64,000 nt of DNA from NCBI RefSeq assembly GCF_018320785.1, contig NC_054867.1, positions 31,995,855 through 32,059,854 of the forward strand, written 5' to 3'. Shown here one piece after another: positions 38,501 through 51,600 of this stretch; positions within the stretch are counted from its first letter, which is position 1, and each line of letters starts with the position of its first letter. The notes beneath the pieces are model-generated. The model searched no databases. It saw only the letters and a list, made by a program, of their open reading frames with translations, and was not told the DNA's origin. Made by a program: the position numbers and the translations under genes. Origin of the DNA: Cheilinus undulatus. Its lineage: Eukaryota; Chordata; Actinopteri; Labriformes; Labridae.

Positions 38501-38700
38501 GGTCACAGTTCACAGGAAGCTGGGGGGCTGCCATTTTTCGCTGCTGCTACTGCTAGCGTTTAACGGTAGATGCTAAATCGACGGGAGGGGCTGTTGGTTT
38601 AGGATTCTGAAACGTTAGCTAGCTGGTATCAAGTGTTAGATAAGGAAAGTAAAAATTCGTAATTTCTCCGACCGTTGCCGTTAACATCTATTGTTATTTG

Positions 38701-38724
38701 ATGCATTCGGCATGGAGAAGGTAG
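38701..38724 (+). CDS. Short upstream ORF overlapping the patz1 start
   Basis: An ATG at 38701 opens a 7-codon frame (MHSAWRR) ending at TAG 38722-38724, so it overlaps the main patz1 ATG at 38712 in another frame. Its Kozak context is weak (T at -3), whereas the main start is strong, so leaky scanning would allow patz1 translation. Function is inferred from position only. Confidence 0.35.
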   Translation: MHSAWRR

Positions 38725-41700
38725 CGGAGCCGTCTTGGACTTCTTCGTACACCTACCAGGTGAGCAAGCACAGTGCGGAGATGCTACACAACCTCAACGT
38801 TCAGAGGAAAGATGGAGGCAGGTTCTGCGATGTGGTCTTACGCGTCGGGGAGGAGAGCTTCCCCGCTCACAAAGCTGTGCTGGCGGCGTGCAGTGAGTAT
38901 TTCGAATCGGTCTTCAGCCGCCAGTCGGAGGGTGACAGCGATGCTAAGGAGCTGGAGATGCACACCATTAGCCCCAAAGTTTTTAAAGACGTTCTGGACT
39001 TTGCCTATACGTCAAGGATTGTGGTGCGTCTTGAGTGCTTCCCGGAGTTAATGACAGCTGCCAAGTTTCTGCTGATGCGGTCAGTCATTGAGATATGTCA
39101 GGAGGTAATCAAACAGTCCAACGTACAAATTCCTGTCCCGACGTCGCGCGGAGCAGACGCCAGCCTCTTCCAGGCCACGGCAGCCACGGAGCTGGGTTTC
39201 TCCGTGGCACAACATGATCTTGTAAACGGAACGGGAATGCTGGTAAACGGTCGAAGCTTTGCTAACAATACACAAATGCATGTGGATGGAGGCGAAGACA
39301 CTGCCGCCGTGTTATTAGAGGACGGCGGCGAATCGTCGGTGCCAGTGTTAGAGCCCGTGGAAGGACTGTCTGTTTCCCCGACAACGGAAATATCGGGGAG
39401 CACGTTTCAACACGACGCTGGCTCTCCTGGGTCGAAAAGAAGCAGGGGGAGACCAAAGAAAGGTGGCGGGGTTGTGGAAATTTTAAACTTTAACAATGAT
39501 GCGCAGAAGGAAACTATATTGTTCCCATGTGGGACTTGTGGGAAGGCTTTTACAGAGGCTTCCCGCTTGAAGAATCATGAAGCGCAACATGGAGCTAACA
39601 CCAGCGGTGTAAACAATGCCGGTGACAGCCTGTCAACAGCGGGCGGCATGTCTTTGATGTCTCAGCCTGGGGTGGTGGAAAACGGAGGGCTGACCATTGA
39701 TAACGGCCGAAAACGGGAGAGGACAAGGCGGCATGTTGGTTGTGACATCTGCGGTAAAGTTTTCCGGGATGTTTATCACCTAAACCGACACAAGCTCTCT
39801 CATTCCGGGGAGAAGCCATATGCATGCCATGTGTGCGGGCTCCGGTTCAAACGCAAGGACAGGATGTCATACCATGTGCGGTCCCATGACGGGTCAGTTG
39901 GCAAACCGTATGTTTGCCAAAGCTGTGGTAAAGGGTTTTCAAGGTAGGTCTATCACTATTTACTATGAAAAATATTTGTTTATTGTTAGTTTTATAGACA
40001 TAATACTATTATTCAAGGGTCTTTGCACAAATTAGTATGCATGGTTGTTTTAATAGACTGTATAGAACATGTTTTTCCTCAGTGATCCTCCTCCCGTATG
40101 ATAAATCCGTAAACGGGTATTAAATTAGTTCATGCAGTCACCTATAATTGTGCAGCTAAGCTAAAGTGATAAAAGCAGGTCATGACAGTTCCTCATGAAT
40201 GTTTTAATCCTTTTAACACCCAGACAAGGTACAGTCAGTATCACCTGCACCTGCAGCCAAATGGCTGGATCTAGTCCTAAAACAATTAAATGAGAAAAAC
40301 ATTGTTTTGATTATTATGAGTTAGTGTAAATCAATTGGCACTGGATGCTCAAGTGTGAGTTTCTCCTTGTATCAGCAATTTAAAGGCCACTTTTTTGCAA
40401 ACATGAAATCCTAAGATTGGTGTTTACTTATATGTGGAGTTTCTGTGTCAAGAAAACAAGAGAACCTTTACACAGTGACTTATCATCTGTGTTACTTGCC
40501 TACAGCCACACAAACAGTCCTCCTAGAGTCAGTTTTCTCAGGCTCTCTCATAAACTCTCCATCACCCCCTGCTGCTTTGGGGGCTAAATACATGCCGATA
40601 TAAGGTTCTTTAGTTTTTTTAACACTTTTTCATCATTTTACTTCTTCACTGCAATGGAGCACATATCCATCTGCTCTATAAAGCACCAACCTCAGTTTAG
40701 CAAAATTTGTCTGAATTTGAGCGGAGAGAGAAGCCTTGTAGCATTTATCTTGCTACTTCTGTCAGCAGTCACATCAATAAACGCCAGTCAACCTGTTCAA
40801 CTGGCAGTCAAAGATGCCTATGCTACGACAATGGCCTCTACCATGTTTGAAAGATGATATGGTATTATTTGGATCATGAGCTCAGGGCCCTTTCATTAAT
40901 TCATTTCATTTTTTAAAATAAAATGTTTGTGTCTTTCTCCATACTTTTCTGCTCCAAAATTTTGGTACAAGTTAATCTTATGTTTTGTCTATCCAAAGAG
41001 TCTGTTTCTAGACCAGGGGAGGCCTTTTAGATGTTTTCCTGTAAAATCACATCTGTCCTTCCTGCCTTCCTGTATTTATATTGGATCTCATATTGAGAAC
41101 TCTTGTCCAACCTAAGCCATCAAATTTCAATATAACACTTTAAATCATCTCCGGACCTTTTATAAGCTTCATCTGTCTTGGTGTAATGAGGGAAAAGATC
41201 ACACCATAACATGAAGGTGCTTGCCAGTGATTGTCCAAATATTTTGATCTACTGACAATGAAGGTACTGTAAAATGTCTGTATTATTCCTAAATATTTAA
41301 AGTCATAGTTTGTGAAACCGATTAAATTAAAGCTTAAAGTCCAGACCTCAGTCACATAAGGATTATTTAATTTCAGATTTATTGTAGTGGTGATCAGAAG
41401 CAAAATGATTAAAATTGTACCACTGTCCTCATGATTATAGACCTTACTTTAAGTCACAAATTGTTCAAAGCAACGTACCAAAATATTCTTAAATACAGTG
41501 CATTCAGAGCACATTAAGATGCCCCTTACTTTTTTATTTTGTTATGTTGCAGCCTGATGCTACAGTCATTTAAATTCATTTTTTTCTGATTTATCTACAC
41601 TCAGCACTGTTAATTATAAAGTGAAAAACAAAATTTTAGAACTTTTGCAAATTTTATAAATGGAAAAAAATGAAATGTCACATTGACATGAGTGTTCAGA

Positions 41701-42951
41701 CTGTATTGTACTAGTAAAGGGTACTTACTTGAAGCACTTTTGGTAGCATTGTGTGCGTAGGGTCTTTTTCATGTTGGAAGGTGAACCTTTGGCCCTGTCT
41801 GAGGTCCTGAGCCCTGAGGAACAGGTTTTCATTGAGGATATTTATGTACTTTGCTCCATTTAGCTTTCCTCAACTCTGACCAGTCTTGCAGTCCCTGCTG
41901 CTGAAAAACACCCCCACAGCATGATGCTGCCACCATCATGTTTCACTTTTGGGATGGTATTTGGCGGTTGATGAGCGGTGCCTGGTTTCCTCCGACATAA
42001 TGTTTAGAATTGTTTACTGTTTTGGGCCAAACAGTTCAATCTTGGGTTCAACAGACCAGGGAATCTTGTTTATCACAGTCTTAAGAGTCCATTAGTTGCA
42101 TTTTTTGCAAACTCCAAGTGAGATTCCATGTGTTTTGCACTGAGGAGGGACTTCTGCCCAGCCACTCTGCTTAAGCCCAGATCGCTGGAGGGCTTCAGTG
42201 ATGGTTGTCCTTCTGGAACTTTGCCCCATCTCCACACAGGATCTTTGGAGCTCAGTCAGAGTGACCATTGGGTTCTAGGTCACCTTTCTTGCTAAGGCCC
42301 TTCTCCCCTGATTGCTCAGTATGGCTGAGTACCAAACTCTTGGCAAAGCCCTGGTTGTGCCAAACTTCTTGCATTTGAGAAATATGGAGCTCTTGGGAGC
42401 CTTCAGTGCAGCAGAATTTTTTTGTAGCCTTCCCCAGATCCGTGCCTGGTAACAATCCTTTCTCTGAGCTCTGCAGGCCATTACGTTGACCTTATGGCTT
42501 GATTTTTGCTCTGATATGCATTGTCAGCGGTGTAGCCTTCTATAGAGAGGTGTGTGCCTTTGCAAATCATGTTCAATCAGTTTAATTTACCACAGGCGAA
42601 CTCCATCAAGGTGTAGCAACATCTCAACAACAATCAAGAGAAATGTGAGGCACCTGAGCTAACTTTTAAGTATTATTGCAAAGAAAGGGTCTCATATTAA
42701 TGTCAAGGTTGTACTTCAGTTGTTTCTTTTTGCAACAAAAAATAAAAAATTCTGTTTTCACTTTGTCTTTGTGGAGTACTGAGCATGTATTAATGAGGAA
42801 AAAGTGTTTAATTCACTCTAGCATCAGGCAGCAACATAACAAAACTGAAAAAGGTGAAGGGAGTCTGAGGAGTACTGTCTGAATGCACTATATATATATA
42901 TATATATTTATATATTTATATAGATAGATAGATACAACAAATACAGTTCTA

Positions 42952-43009
<58 letters not shown>

Positions 43010-46000
43010 ATCTATCTCACAGAATTTCTGCCAAAAAATTGCATTGGTCCAGTCTCAGTATAGTAACTACTTTGAGTTTAATTATTCTTAAAACATCTCC
43101 TGATTCCCCTTTTTCCTAATTGTTTTTATTTTAGATAATATTACATTTGTAGAAATGTCTTTAGACTACAACATTTGTATTTTTTGTCTTTAATACCTCA
43201 ATTTTTGACATTCTTCATTCATCTGTTATTTTACTGACTGATTATTATAGTGACCAGCAAACATTTTATAATTATTAACCCCAAAGTAACATTTTTGCTT
43301 TTATTTTTACAACACAGTGGCAGCAAAAAAAGTAGTATGACAGGTAAACATTTAGACATCTAGGAAATATTCAATGTTTTTAATATATATTGCTTTGAAC
43401 ATACATTCAAACCTTTTTGGGGGGTTCTTAATATCTAGTAAATAATTTAAAAAGATAAAACCAATGCCTGAATTCACTTAATGTGTATAGCACCTGCAGT
43501 AGCCTAAAGTGTAAATGATTTGTATCAGATTTATTTGACACATGCTATTTATTTTGTCCTTCCAGACCAGACCACCTGAATGGACATATCAAACAGGTTC
43601 ACACTACAGAAAGACCCCACAAGTGCCAGGTAATAAATAAGAGCCAATGATAATAGTCTAAGTTTTGTGAAAACCCAAATCTCATGATTGTTAAAAGGAT
43701 GTTGAAATGTTCTGTGTGTTTCAGATCTGTAATGCCTCTTTTGCCACAAGAGATCGTCTCCGGTCACACCTTGCATGTCACGAGGACAAAATTCCCTGCA
43801 AAGTTTGTGGCAAGTTTCTGCGAGCTGCCTACATGACGGACCACCTCAAGAAACACAGTGAAGGGACACATAACTACTGTGGCATTTGCAACAAAGGTAA
43901 TTTTTAAAAGTACCTCCACACAGCTGCAGGTCCCCTCTGAGCAAACTGTCCCATATCGAGACAGATACTGACAGATGTGGTTTGCTCTTCCTGGTTCCAC
44001 TTTGAACTGAGCAGCACCAGACGGCTATGTCAGTGAAGCGCTCTCTTTGAAAAGGGGGGGGGGGGGCACTTGATGTTTAGTCATACCAGTGTCTGTCTGA
44101 GCACTATATTTGTAGGCTACTGCTGCTATCACCTCGATCTTAAAAGGGAGGTAGTATTTTATTTGCAAAAACTGGCATTTGTTGTATAAAGAAAGAAGCA
44201 TACATATTGTTTCCCAGACACATGACAAAGCATAAAACCCCTTATATTTACACTACAGTGTTACACCATTGCAGAAGCAGTAGAGGGTTAAATAAGCATA
44301 CCAGGAACAAACATAGGACACACACAGAAGGTTGGCCCATCCCCTGTCTCTGATTCTGTTTTGCCTCTATTTCTACCTCAGGTACTGGCTCATTGACAGA
44401 CTAGATTTGCTCTGTCAGTTGTCCTCCACACGTGACATTAAGGCACGGTGTATCAGGCATAATTGTGCTGCCTTGAACAGGCAATGTAAAGAGGCAAATG
44501 CCTTGAATGAGGGCATCTCCCCTTGTCTTTATGGGGGTTAAAGATGCATTTCAATTCATCAAAGTTAATTGACTTGAGTAGAATATTGTGCAACTCTGGA
44601 GTCCTACTCTGGTCAAACTATGATCACCTTCTGGTGGTTGCCACTCAAATAATTCTACATTATTGCTTATGTTGAATAATGGTAAGAGTAAATGGCATTC
44701 CAGGGTATTTGATATTGGTAAAAGTTTTGTTCTTGATCCTATTTGGCCATTAATTGTGTCCATGAACACAACAAACTACTTTTTTCTCTGGGATTTGGTT
44801 GTACTTTTTGTTTTTGTTTTTGATAATTGATCCCATCTTTCTGTACAAGAAACAAAGGGAACCCTTTTGTATCCAATACAGAAAAAATGAAATGCTCAAT
44901 AATGTGACTAAAATAGTACACTGTGTAGGTTAATGGCAGCATACTAGAACTAGATCAGAAGAGCAGATCTAAGTTAAAAGATATATAAGTTTAAGTATTT
45001 TCCAGTATGAAACTTGTATTGTTTTTTCTTGATTAAGTTAGATGGAATAAAACCAGATTTTGTCCCTGTAGATGTATCAGTTAATGGAAAACTGAAACAA
45101 AGATAAAACTGCGTTGATTTGTTCTCCAGCAGAATCTTTTCCCAGTGTTCATCACAGTTTACTGGCACCCTACAGGAATTTAGATTTTTTCCACTTGTGA
45201 TGCTCACTGTAGTGAGATAAAGACAGAGCGATGAATAGCATCAAACCAATCACAGCATCACTCTAAGCTTCAAAACCTATGAACTTGTCACCACCCAGCA
45301 GGAGTTCCCTTCATAGTCAAGGCCTCGAGTGTGTCAAACAACTGCCTTGTTCTCTGTTCTTCTGGTCCCAGGTTTCTCCACTGCGTCCTACCTTAAGGTG
45401 CATATAAAGACACACCATGGCTCTCCTCTGCCCCCCTCTACCACAATGCATACCTTCCCTGAGCCAAGGGGGGAGCTGCAGATGCACAACGGCACCCCTT
45501 ACCACATGGGACGCCAGTGCTCAGTGGAAGGCAAGCAGCCGCCCGCCCCGTCCCCAGTGTTCATGTTTCTGGCTTTTGTTTGCTCTGCTGCTTTTTTAAG
45601 AAACATGCTGCTACATCTTTGTGTATGTTTAAAAAAAACAAGCATATGTATACATTAGCCTCTGCTGCCAAGCTTGTTCACGTTTGCTGTTGAGCACTTT
45701 CATACGCTGGTTGTCTTTTTGATGGTGACTGGAAAACACCTCTTTCTGCATCAAATATTTTAGTGTAAACTGCAGATTACATAAGCAGAATGTGATCAGG
45801 CATGTAGTCAGTGTTGGTAATATCAGAATGTTTTCTGAAGTTTGGTTTACTCATCTCAGGCCTAGATTGGTGAGGTGTTTTCTGCTGGGGTGAGCTGATG
45901 AGTAAATGTTGGAAGGCTCAATGTGAGCTAGAGTGAGAGGGTGGGGGGCATTTGTACCATGGCCAGCATGCAAACTGTGCACATAATGAAACTGCCTCAT

Positions 46001-48572
46001 TATGTTTTCTGTTTGGAGATATATTTTATAGCTCTTTTGTTGATATGGGGAATATGTCAAACTACATGTAACACTGATGTGAAGGCAGAAATGGTCATAA
46101 AGAGTCAGACTTTGTTGCTTCATCTGCCAATTCCAAAACATTGTTTTTATTCATTATGTCCTACTTCATGAGCTCTTCCCACCCCTATGCCTGTCCAACA
46201 GAGATAGTCCTCCTCTGTGAGATGCATGTGTTAACAAGCAAATAAAGATTTCAGGGGCAGCCTCAATTTTTCAGGAGTGCAGTTTTGAAAACAGCTAAGA
46301 GATTCATTAGGAAAAAAAAATCATATGAAACTATAACTTCAGTGCTGTGAAAAAGTATTTACCCTTTCCTGATTTCTTATTTTTGAAACATGGAACAGTT
46401 TTAAATCATGAAACCAATTTTAATATTAAATAGAGATAACAGGAGTAAATACAAAATGCAGTTTTTAAATGATGATTTCATTTATTAAGGGAAAAAGTCC
46501 TCCAAACCCATGTGGTCCTGTGTGAAAAGTAGTTGTCCCCTAAACCTAATAACTGCTTTTGTGCATCCCTTGGCAGCAACAACTGCAAGCAAGCTTTTGA
46601 GATAACTGCCGAAGAGTTTGTCACATCACTGTGGAGGATTTTTGTCCCACTCATCTTTAAAGAATTGTTTTATTTTTGCCACATTTGAGGGTTTTCAAGC
46701 ATGAACAACCTTTTTAAGGTCATACCATTAGATGCAACTCTGGACCTTGACTAAGCCACTCCAGAACCTTCATTTATTTGTCTTTGTATAGCCTTTTAGC
46801 GGTAGATCTTTTTGGTTTCTTTAGGCTCATTGTCCTGCTGCACAACCCGGGAGTGCTTGAGCTTGAGGTCACAAAGTGATGGCCAGACATTCTCCCTCAG
46901 TATTTTCTTTTGGAGAGTTAAACTTATGGTTCCACCAATCATGGCAAGTGTTCCAAGTCCTGAAGCAGTGAAGTAACACCAGACCATCACACTATCACCA
47001 CCATGTTTGACTCTTGGTGTGACATCCTTCTGATGAAATGCTGTGTTAGTGTTATGCCAGATAATCGGATGTACACCTTCCGAAAACTTCAACTTTTGTC
47101 AGTCCACGGAATTTTTTTTTTTTTCAAAAGTCTTAGGGATCCTCAAGTTGTTTTTGACAAATTTGAGACGAGCCTTTGTGTTCTTTTTGATCAGTAGTTG
47201 TTCACCTTAGAGCATGGATGGCAATTTTGCCTCTTCTTGTTGAATCCTGAACACTGACCTTAACTGAGTCAAGTGAGGCCTGCAGGTCTTCATATGTTTT
47301 TCTGGGTTTTTATGACCTCCTGTATGAGTGACAGCACCTGTGATCCTTGCAGAGACTGTAAATCTCCTTGTGAGGGCTCTTAGCTTGCTGAGTGAGGAGG
47401 CTGAAATGTTGGGAATGCATGTTTACTGGGTCAAAACAAAGACCAGGGCATTTGGGGATGCCTTAGATGCTGCAAGGGGTGTGTGATAAGGCGATCTCAG
47501 GTTGTGAAGAAATAGAATGTATTGGCGATCTGCTTAATCTGTTTTATCATAGGATCGGCTCTACTACTTCTTGCTCTTTGCTGCCCCCCCATGCAGCGGA
47601 GCCTTACATTTAAAGTGAAAGTGAAACTTAAGATTTAGTTCTCATGACGATTTCTAATTCTTATACGAAGCTTCGTCTTGGTTTTCTGAACCATCAGTGT
47701 GGAAAAAAAATATTTATTTGCACAATCTGCACAGGGAAGAGAGATGAAGCATACCGCGGTCACCGGAGTAAAGTGTTTCTGAGGCAGATAGCCTACTGTT
47801 GTAACTGATACAACAGTTCTGCTTTCAATTACTATCTTCCAAGTTATTTACAAGCCTTTCTACCTGGCAAGTAAGCGTCGGGATAAAACAGTCACGAGTG
47901 AAATGTTATAACATCAGCGTCTTTTTACGGAGGGAGACAGTGATGTCCACGAAGTCCAGACATGGATCCTTAATAGAAAATGTTTTAAACAGTAAAATCA
48001 TTGATTTACATGCATTTCTTTTGCCTACATTCACACCGCTGCAGCACGTAATCTTGCCTTTCCTCCTCTTCTCTCCTTCATTGTAAGCAGCAGGCAGGTG
48101 CCAGAGTGACACGTTTATGTCACTGCTCATCACAGCCTTATTCAGAGCAGAATAAAAATCAGAATTGTGTTAAAATAACATACAGTCACTACTTAACTGC
48201 ATAACCACATGTCTCAAAAATTCATCAAATATGTGTCATTTTTATATGTTTGTCATATTTTTATTTTCTTCATTTGGCAGTCTGTAAACAAGGCTGAAGT
48301 AAATGTGATGTTAAATTGCATACTGTATGAACAGGCTACTTGTTTAAAGCTTCAGCTGCAGGAATTCTTTTTGAGGACCATATACTGTAAAATTCAAATC
48401 AAAGTGTCTAAATGTGCTTAATAAACAGTAAAGTAGATTTTAAAACACAGACGAAGACACATAATAATTCTAAAGTGATGCAGAAAATTTAGAAATTGGT
48501 TCCAGAAGACAGAATAAATCAGAATGCAGGAGAATAAATGTTTGGAACTTTAATATATATATATATACACAC

Positions 48573-48617
<45 letters not shown>

Positions 48618-51600
48618 TGTAATGCATTGGCCAACAGGATGGTACAGAAGAAATAGAGAAAATCAGAGAAAATGTTGTTTTTTTTCTGGCCACTAACTTG
48701 CAAATTTGTCTTAGAAATTTAATGAAAAAAAATCGTGATAAAATTGAGATCGTCTGGCCATAAAAAATTGTGATATGATTTTTTTTTTCCATATCGCCCA
48801 CCCCTAGTCATGAGTTTTTTGTTCCTTGGTCCTCCCTGTCTTTCTATAATCTATTGAGACCTGGATGCTTTTGATGGCCAGAGTGCTAAATAAACACTGG
48901 GGCCAGGGACCCCAGTGGGCATCAAGGCAGGGTCAGCTGGGAGGATACCTGGAGAGATACCATTGTTCACTGGAGTCCCAAAGCCTTAGAAATTGCTTTG
49001 TAACCCTTTCCAAACTAATAGATGTGTATGACTTTGTTTCTCACATGTTCTTGAATTTCTTTAGATGGTGGCATAATGTGTTGCCTTTTGAGATCTTTTA
49101 GCTTACATTACTTTGTCAGACAGGTTCTATTGAAGTGATTTCTGGAATCAACAGGTCTGGCTGTCATCAGGCCCGGGTGTGGCCAGTGGAATTAAACCCA
49201 GCTTTGAAAAAAAATATATATCGAAAATGAAATCATGAAAATTAATGAACTTATCACTGCGCTTTGTATTTACTCCTGTTATCTTTGTCTACTACTAAAT
49301 TGTCATATTACTGAAAAATATGCAAAAAATAAGAAATCAGGAAGGGAGCAAATACATTTCCACAGCACTGTAATTACAACATTCTGTAGTTTGGCTGGTA
49401 AAGACCCTGTAAACCCTATACTTTAAAGTTATTTAGATTGAGACATAATTCTTTTGGATGCTTTGAATATAGAATATTTTGTGCACATAAATTTGAAGTT
49501 TTTCTGAGTACAAACAGTAGCGGAACACATGCAAGTTGTCTAGCCATTACAGTTGTTGATTCTGACTCATGTCCATAAAAGAAGTTAGGGTGCTGTGCCA
49601 CTTTTGCTTCTTTTTCTTTGGATTTGTGTGTGTTTGTCCAGCATGGCCATGGCAAACAGTGTCTGTTTTTGCTTGGCTGGTCGATCAGACAGTTGTTTAA
49701 AAAAGCAATGTTGCATGATCGTTCTTATGTGTGCTCCATTTGCCCGGGGTTCATTGAAACTTTTGTAATTGTGCTGTCTTTGTGGAAGAAGCAGTGAAAT
49801 AGAGACAGTGCACTGTGAACTAAACTGTGTGCCTCAGGAAAAACAGTGACAGTGTTTAGTGAATGAGTGCAAGAGATTTGAAAAAGGTATCATTAAATCA
49901 TTAAAGCCGATCATATCCATGTGTTTGAAACTGCATCAAGGTGAATAATCTGCTGCAGATGCAATTACCACTTACAGAAATTAAGAGATATTTAGTGTCC
50001 TTTTTGAGCTAGACTTATTCTGAAAAATGATGCAAGCCTCTAAAAATGTGATGTAGTCTCTGTCAGTAAAAAAATGACTTATTAGATAATTATCATTGGG
50101 GAAATTTTTAGAAGTAATTTGGTCTTTTTGATGTCTTGCCTTGCTGGGAAAACTATTCCCTGTCCTGTCCTTTATTTTGACAGGACAGGGAATAGAGAAG
50201 AAAATCCGGGCAAGAGAGTGGGTGGAAAATGGCATGCAGTGGAGGAGCCGCAGTTTGAATTTGTTCCTGAGCCGCCAGCTTTTAGGACTAAAGCCATTCT
50301 ACATAGGAGTCAACCTAATTGTAATATCATCAGCGCCCCAAAAATGTAATCTTAAATTAAGCGATGCACTTATCCAGCTATTCAAGTGCCAATACTGATT
50401 TGATACCTTTTTTGTTTATTCGTTTGGTTGTTTTTTTTTTTTTGGCATCTGTCTGTAATGATACCAGTGTTAGATTAATATCCTACTATATATTCCTTGT
50501 TGTGAAGAAGAGATTAGGAACTATTTATGTGCTGTAAAGGTTTCCCTAGTTTTATAAAACTACTCTAAATAAATACATAGAAACTAAAATTAGAGTCCAA
50601 AATTAACTGACTCTCTCTACTAAATGTATGCAGTAACTTTTAAGTGTTTGTTTAGGGCAGCATCAGACTTCATTCCATTTTCCCCATGAACCAATAAAAA
50701 ATGAGTAGATTACACATTTAGTTGTGAGGTCATTCTGTGACGATAACCTCCCGTTATTGCTTCTGGTATGAGTTTGACATGACTGGAAGAATTCATGTCA
50801 CTATATTAGAAATGTTTATTGGAACAGCAGCTTGATTCATGTAGAGCTGACTATAGGTTGAAGGCAGCTGACTATGTCTTTGAACCACAAGGTCCAGGGA
50901 AACTTTGAAACAAGAAAAACTGTAGTCAGTAAGTAAACACTTTTTAAAGTAAACGTTATTTGAAATCTTACATTAAAAGGCAAACACTGATTACATTGAC
51001 TAGGTCTGAATAAGAATATAATGCCTTTTAATCTTAAACAGATGTCAGTCATTTCTACCCCTCATGATTTTAGTATAGTTTTAGTGTGTAAGAAGTCCTT
51101 ACACTTTAGTCAAAAATGCTAGCCAAACTGAATCTGCAGCAAATCAAACTCTCATGTTCTATTCACCATGCACAATACTGCTGAAAGGCAAAGGAGCTAC
51201 AGATTCACTTTACCTAACAGCTCCTGCTCTCTCATATCATGGATTCTGAATGTCCGACCAAAACTAAGATAAATTTAAATGCACTTTTCATCAAGCCCCT
51301 TATCATCCAAGATCTATTTTTAGCTTGTCTTTGTCTCATCTTCTTCATGGGAAAAGGTAGTCAACTAACATTTTCAGTCATAGTTTTTGGTCGCTGAAAT
51401 CAACTCTAGATTGGAGTGGCAAAGCTCATCAAAAATGAGCTAAGAGAACAGAAATGGGATACACTCTTGGTCACTGGTCAAAATTGTGTACTGTCACTAT
51501 TTTTACTGCAGTTTTCCTTTTTTGAGACAAGAAAGTTGTGTGTAAATGCAGCACCTTATTTAAATTGAATATGCTTTTCTCACAGGTGTAGTCTGGGAGA

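Noticed and set aside
38691-38711. A longer patz1 N-terminus beginning at 38691
   Set aside because: The extension begins with TTG, not ATG. The ATG at 38712 has a strong context and gives the expected N-terminus.
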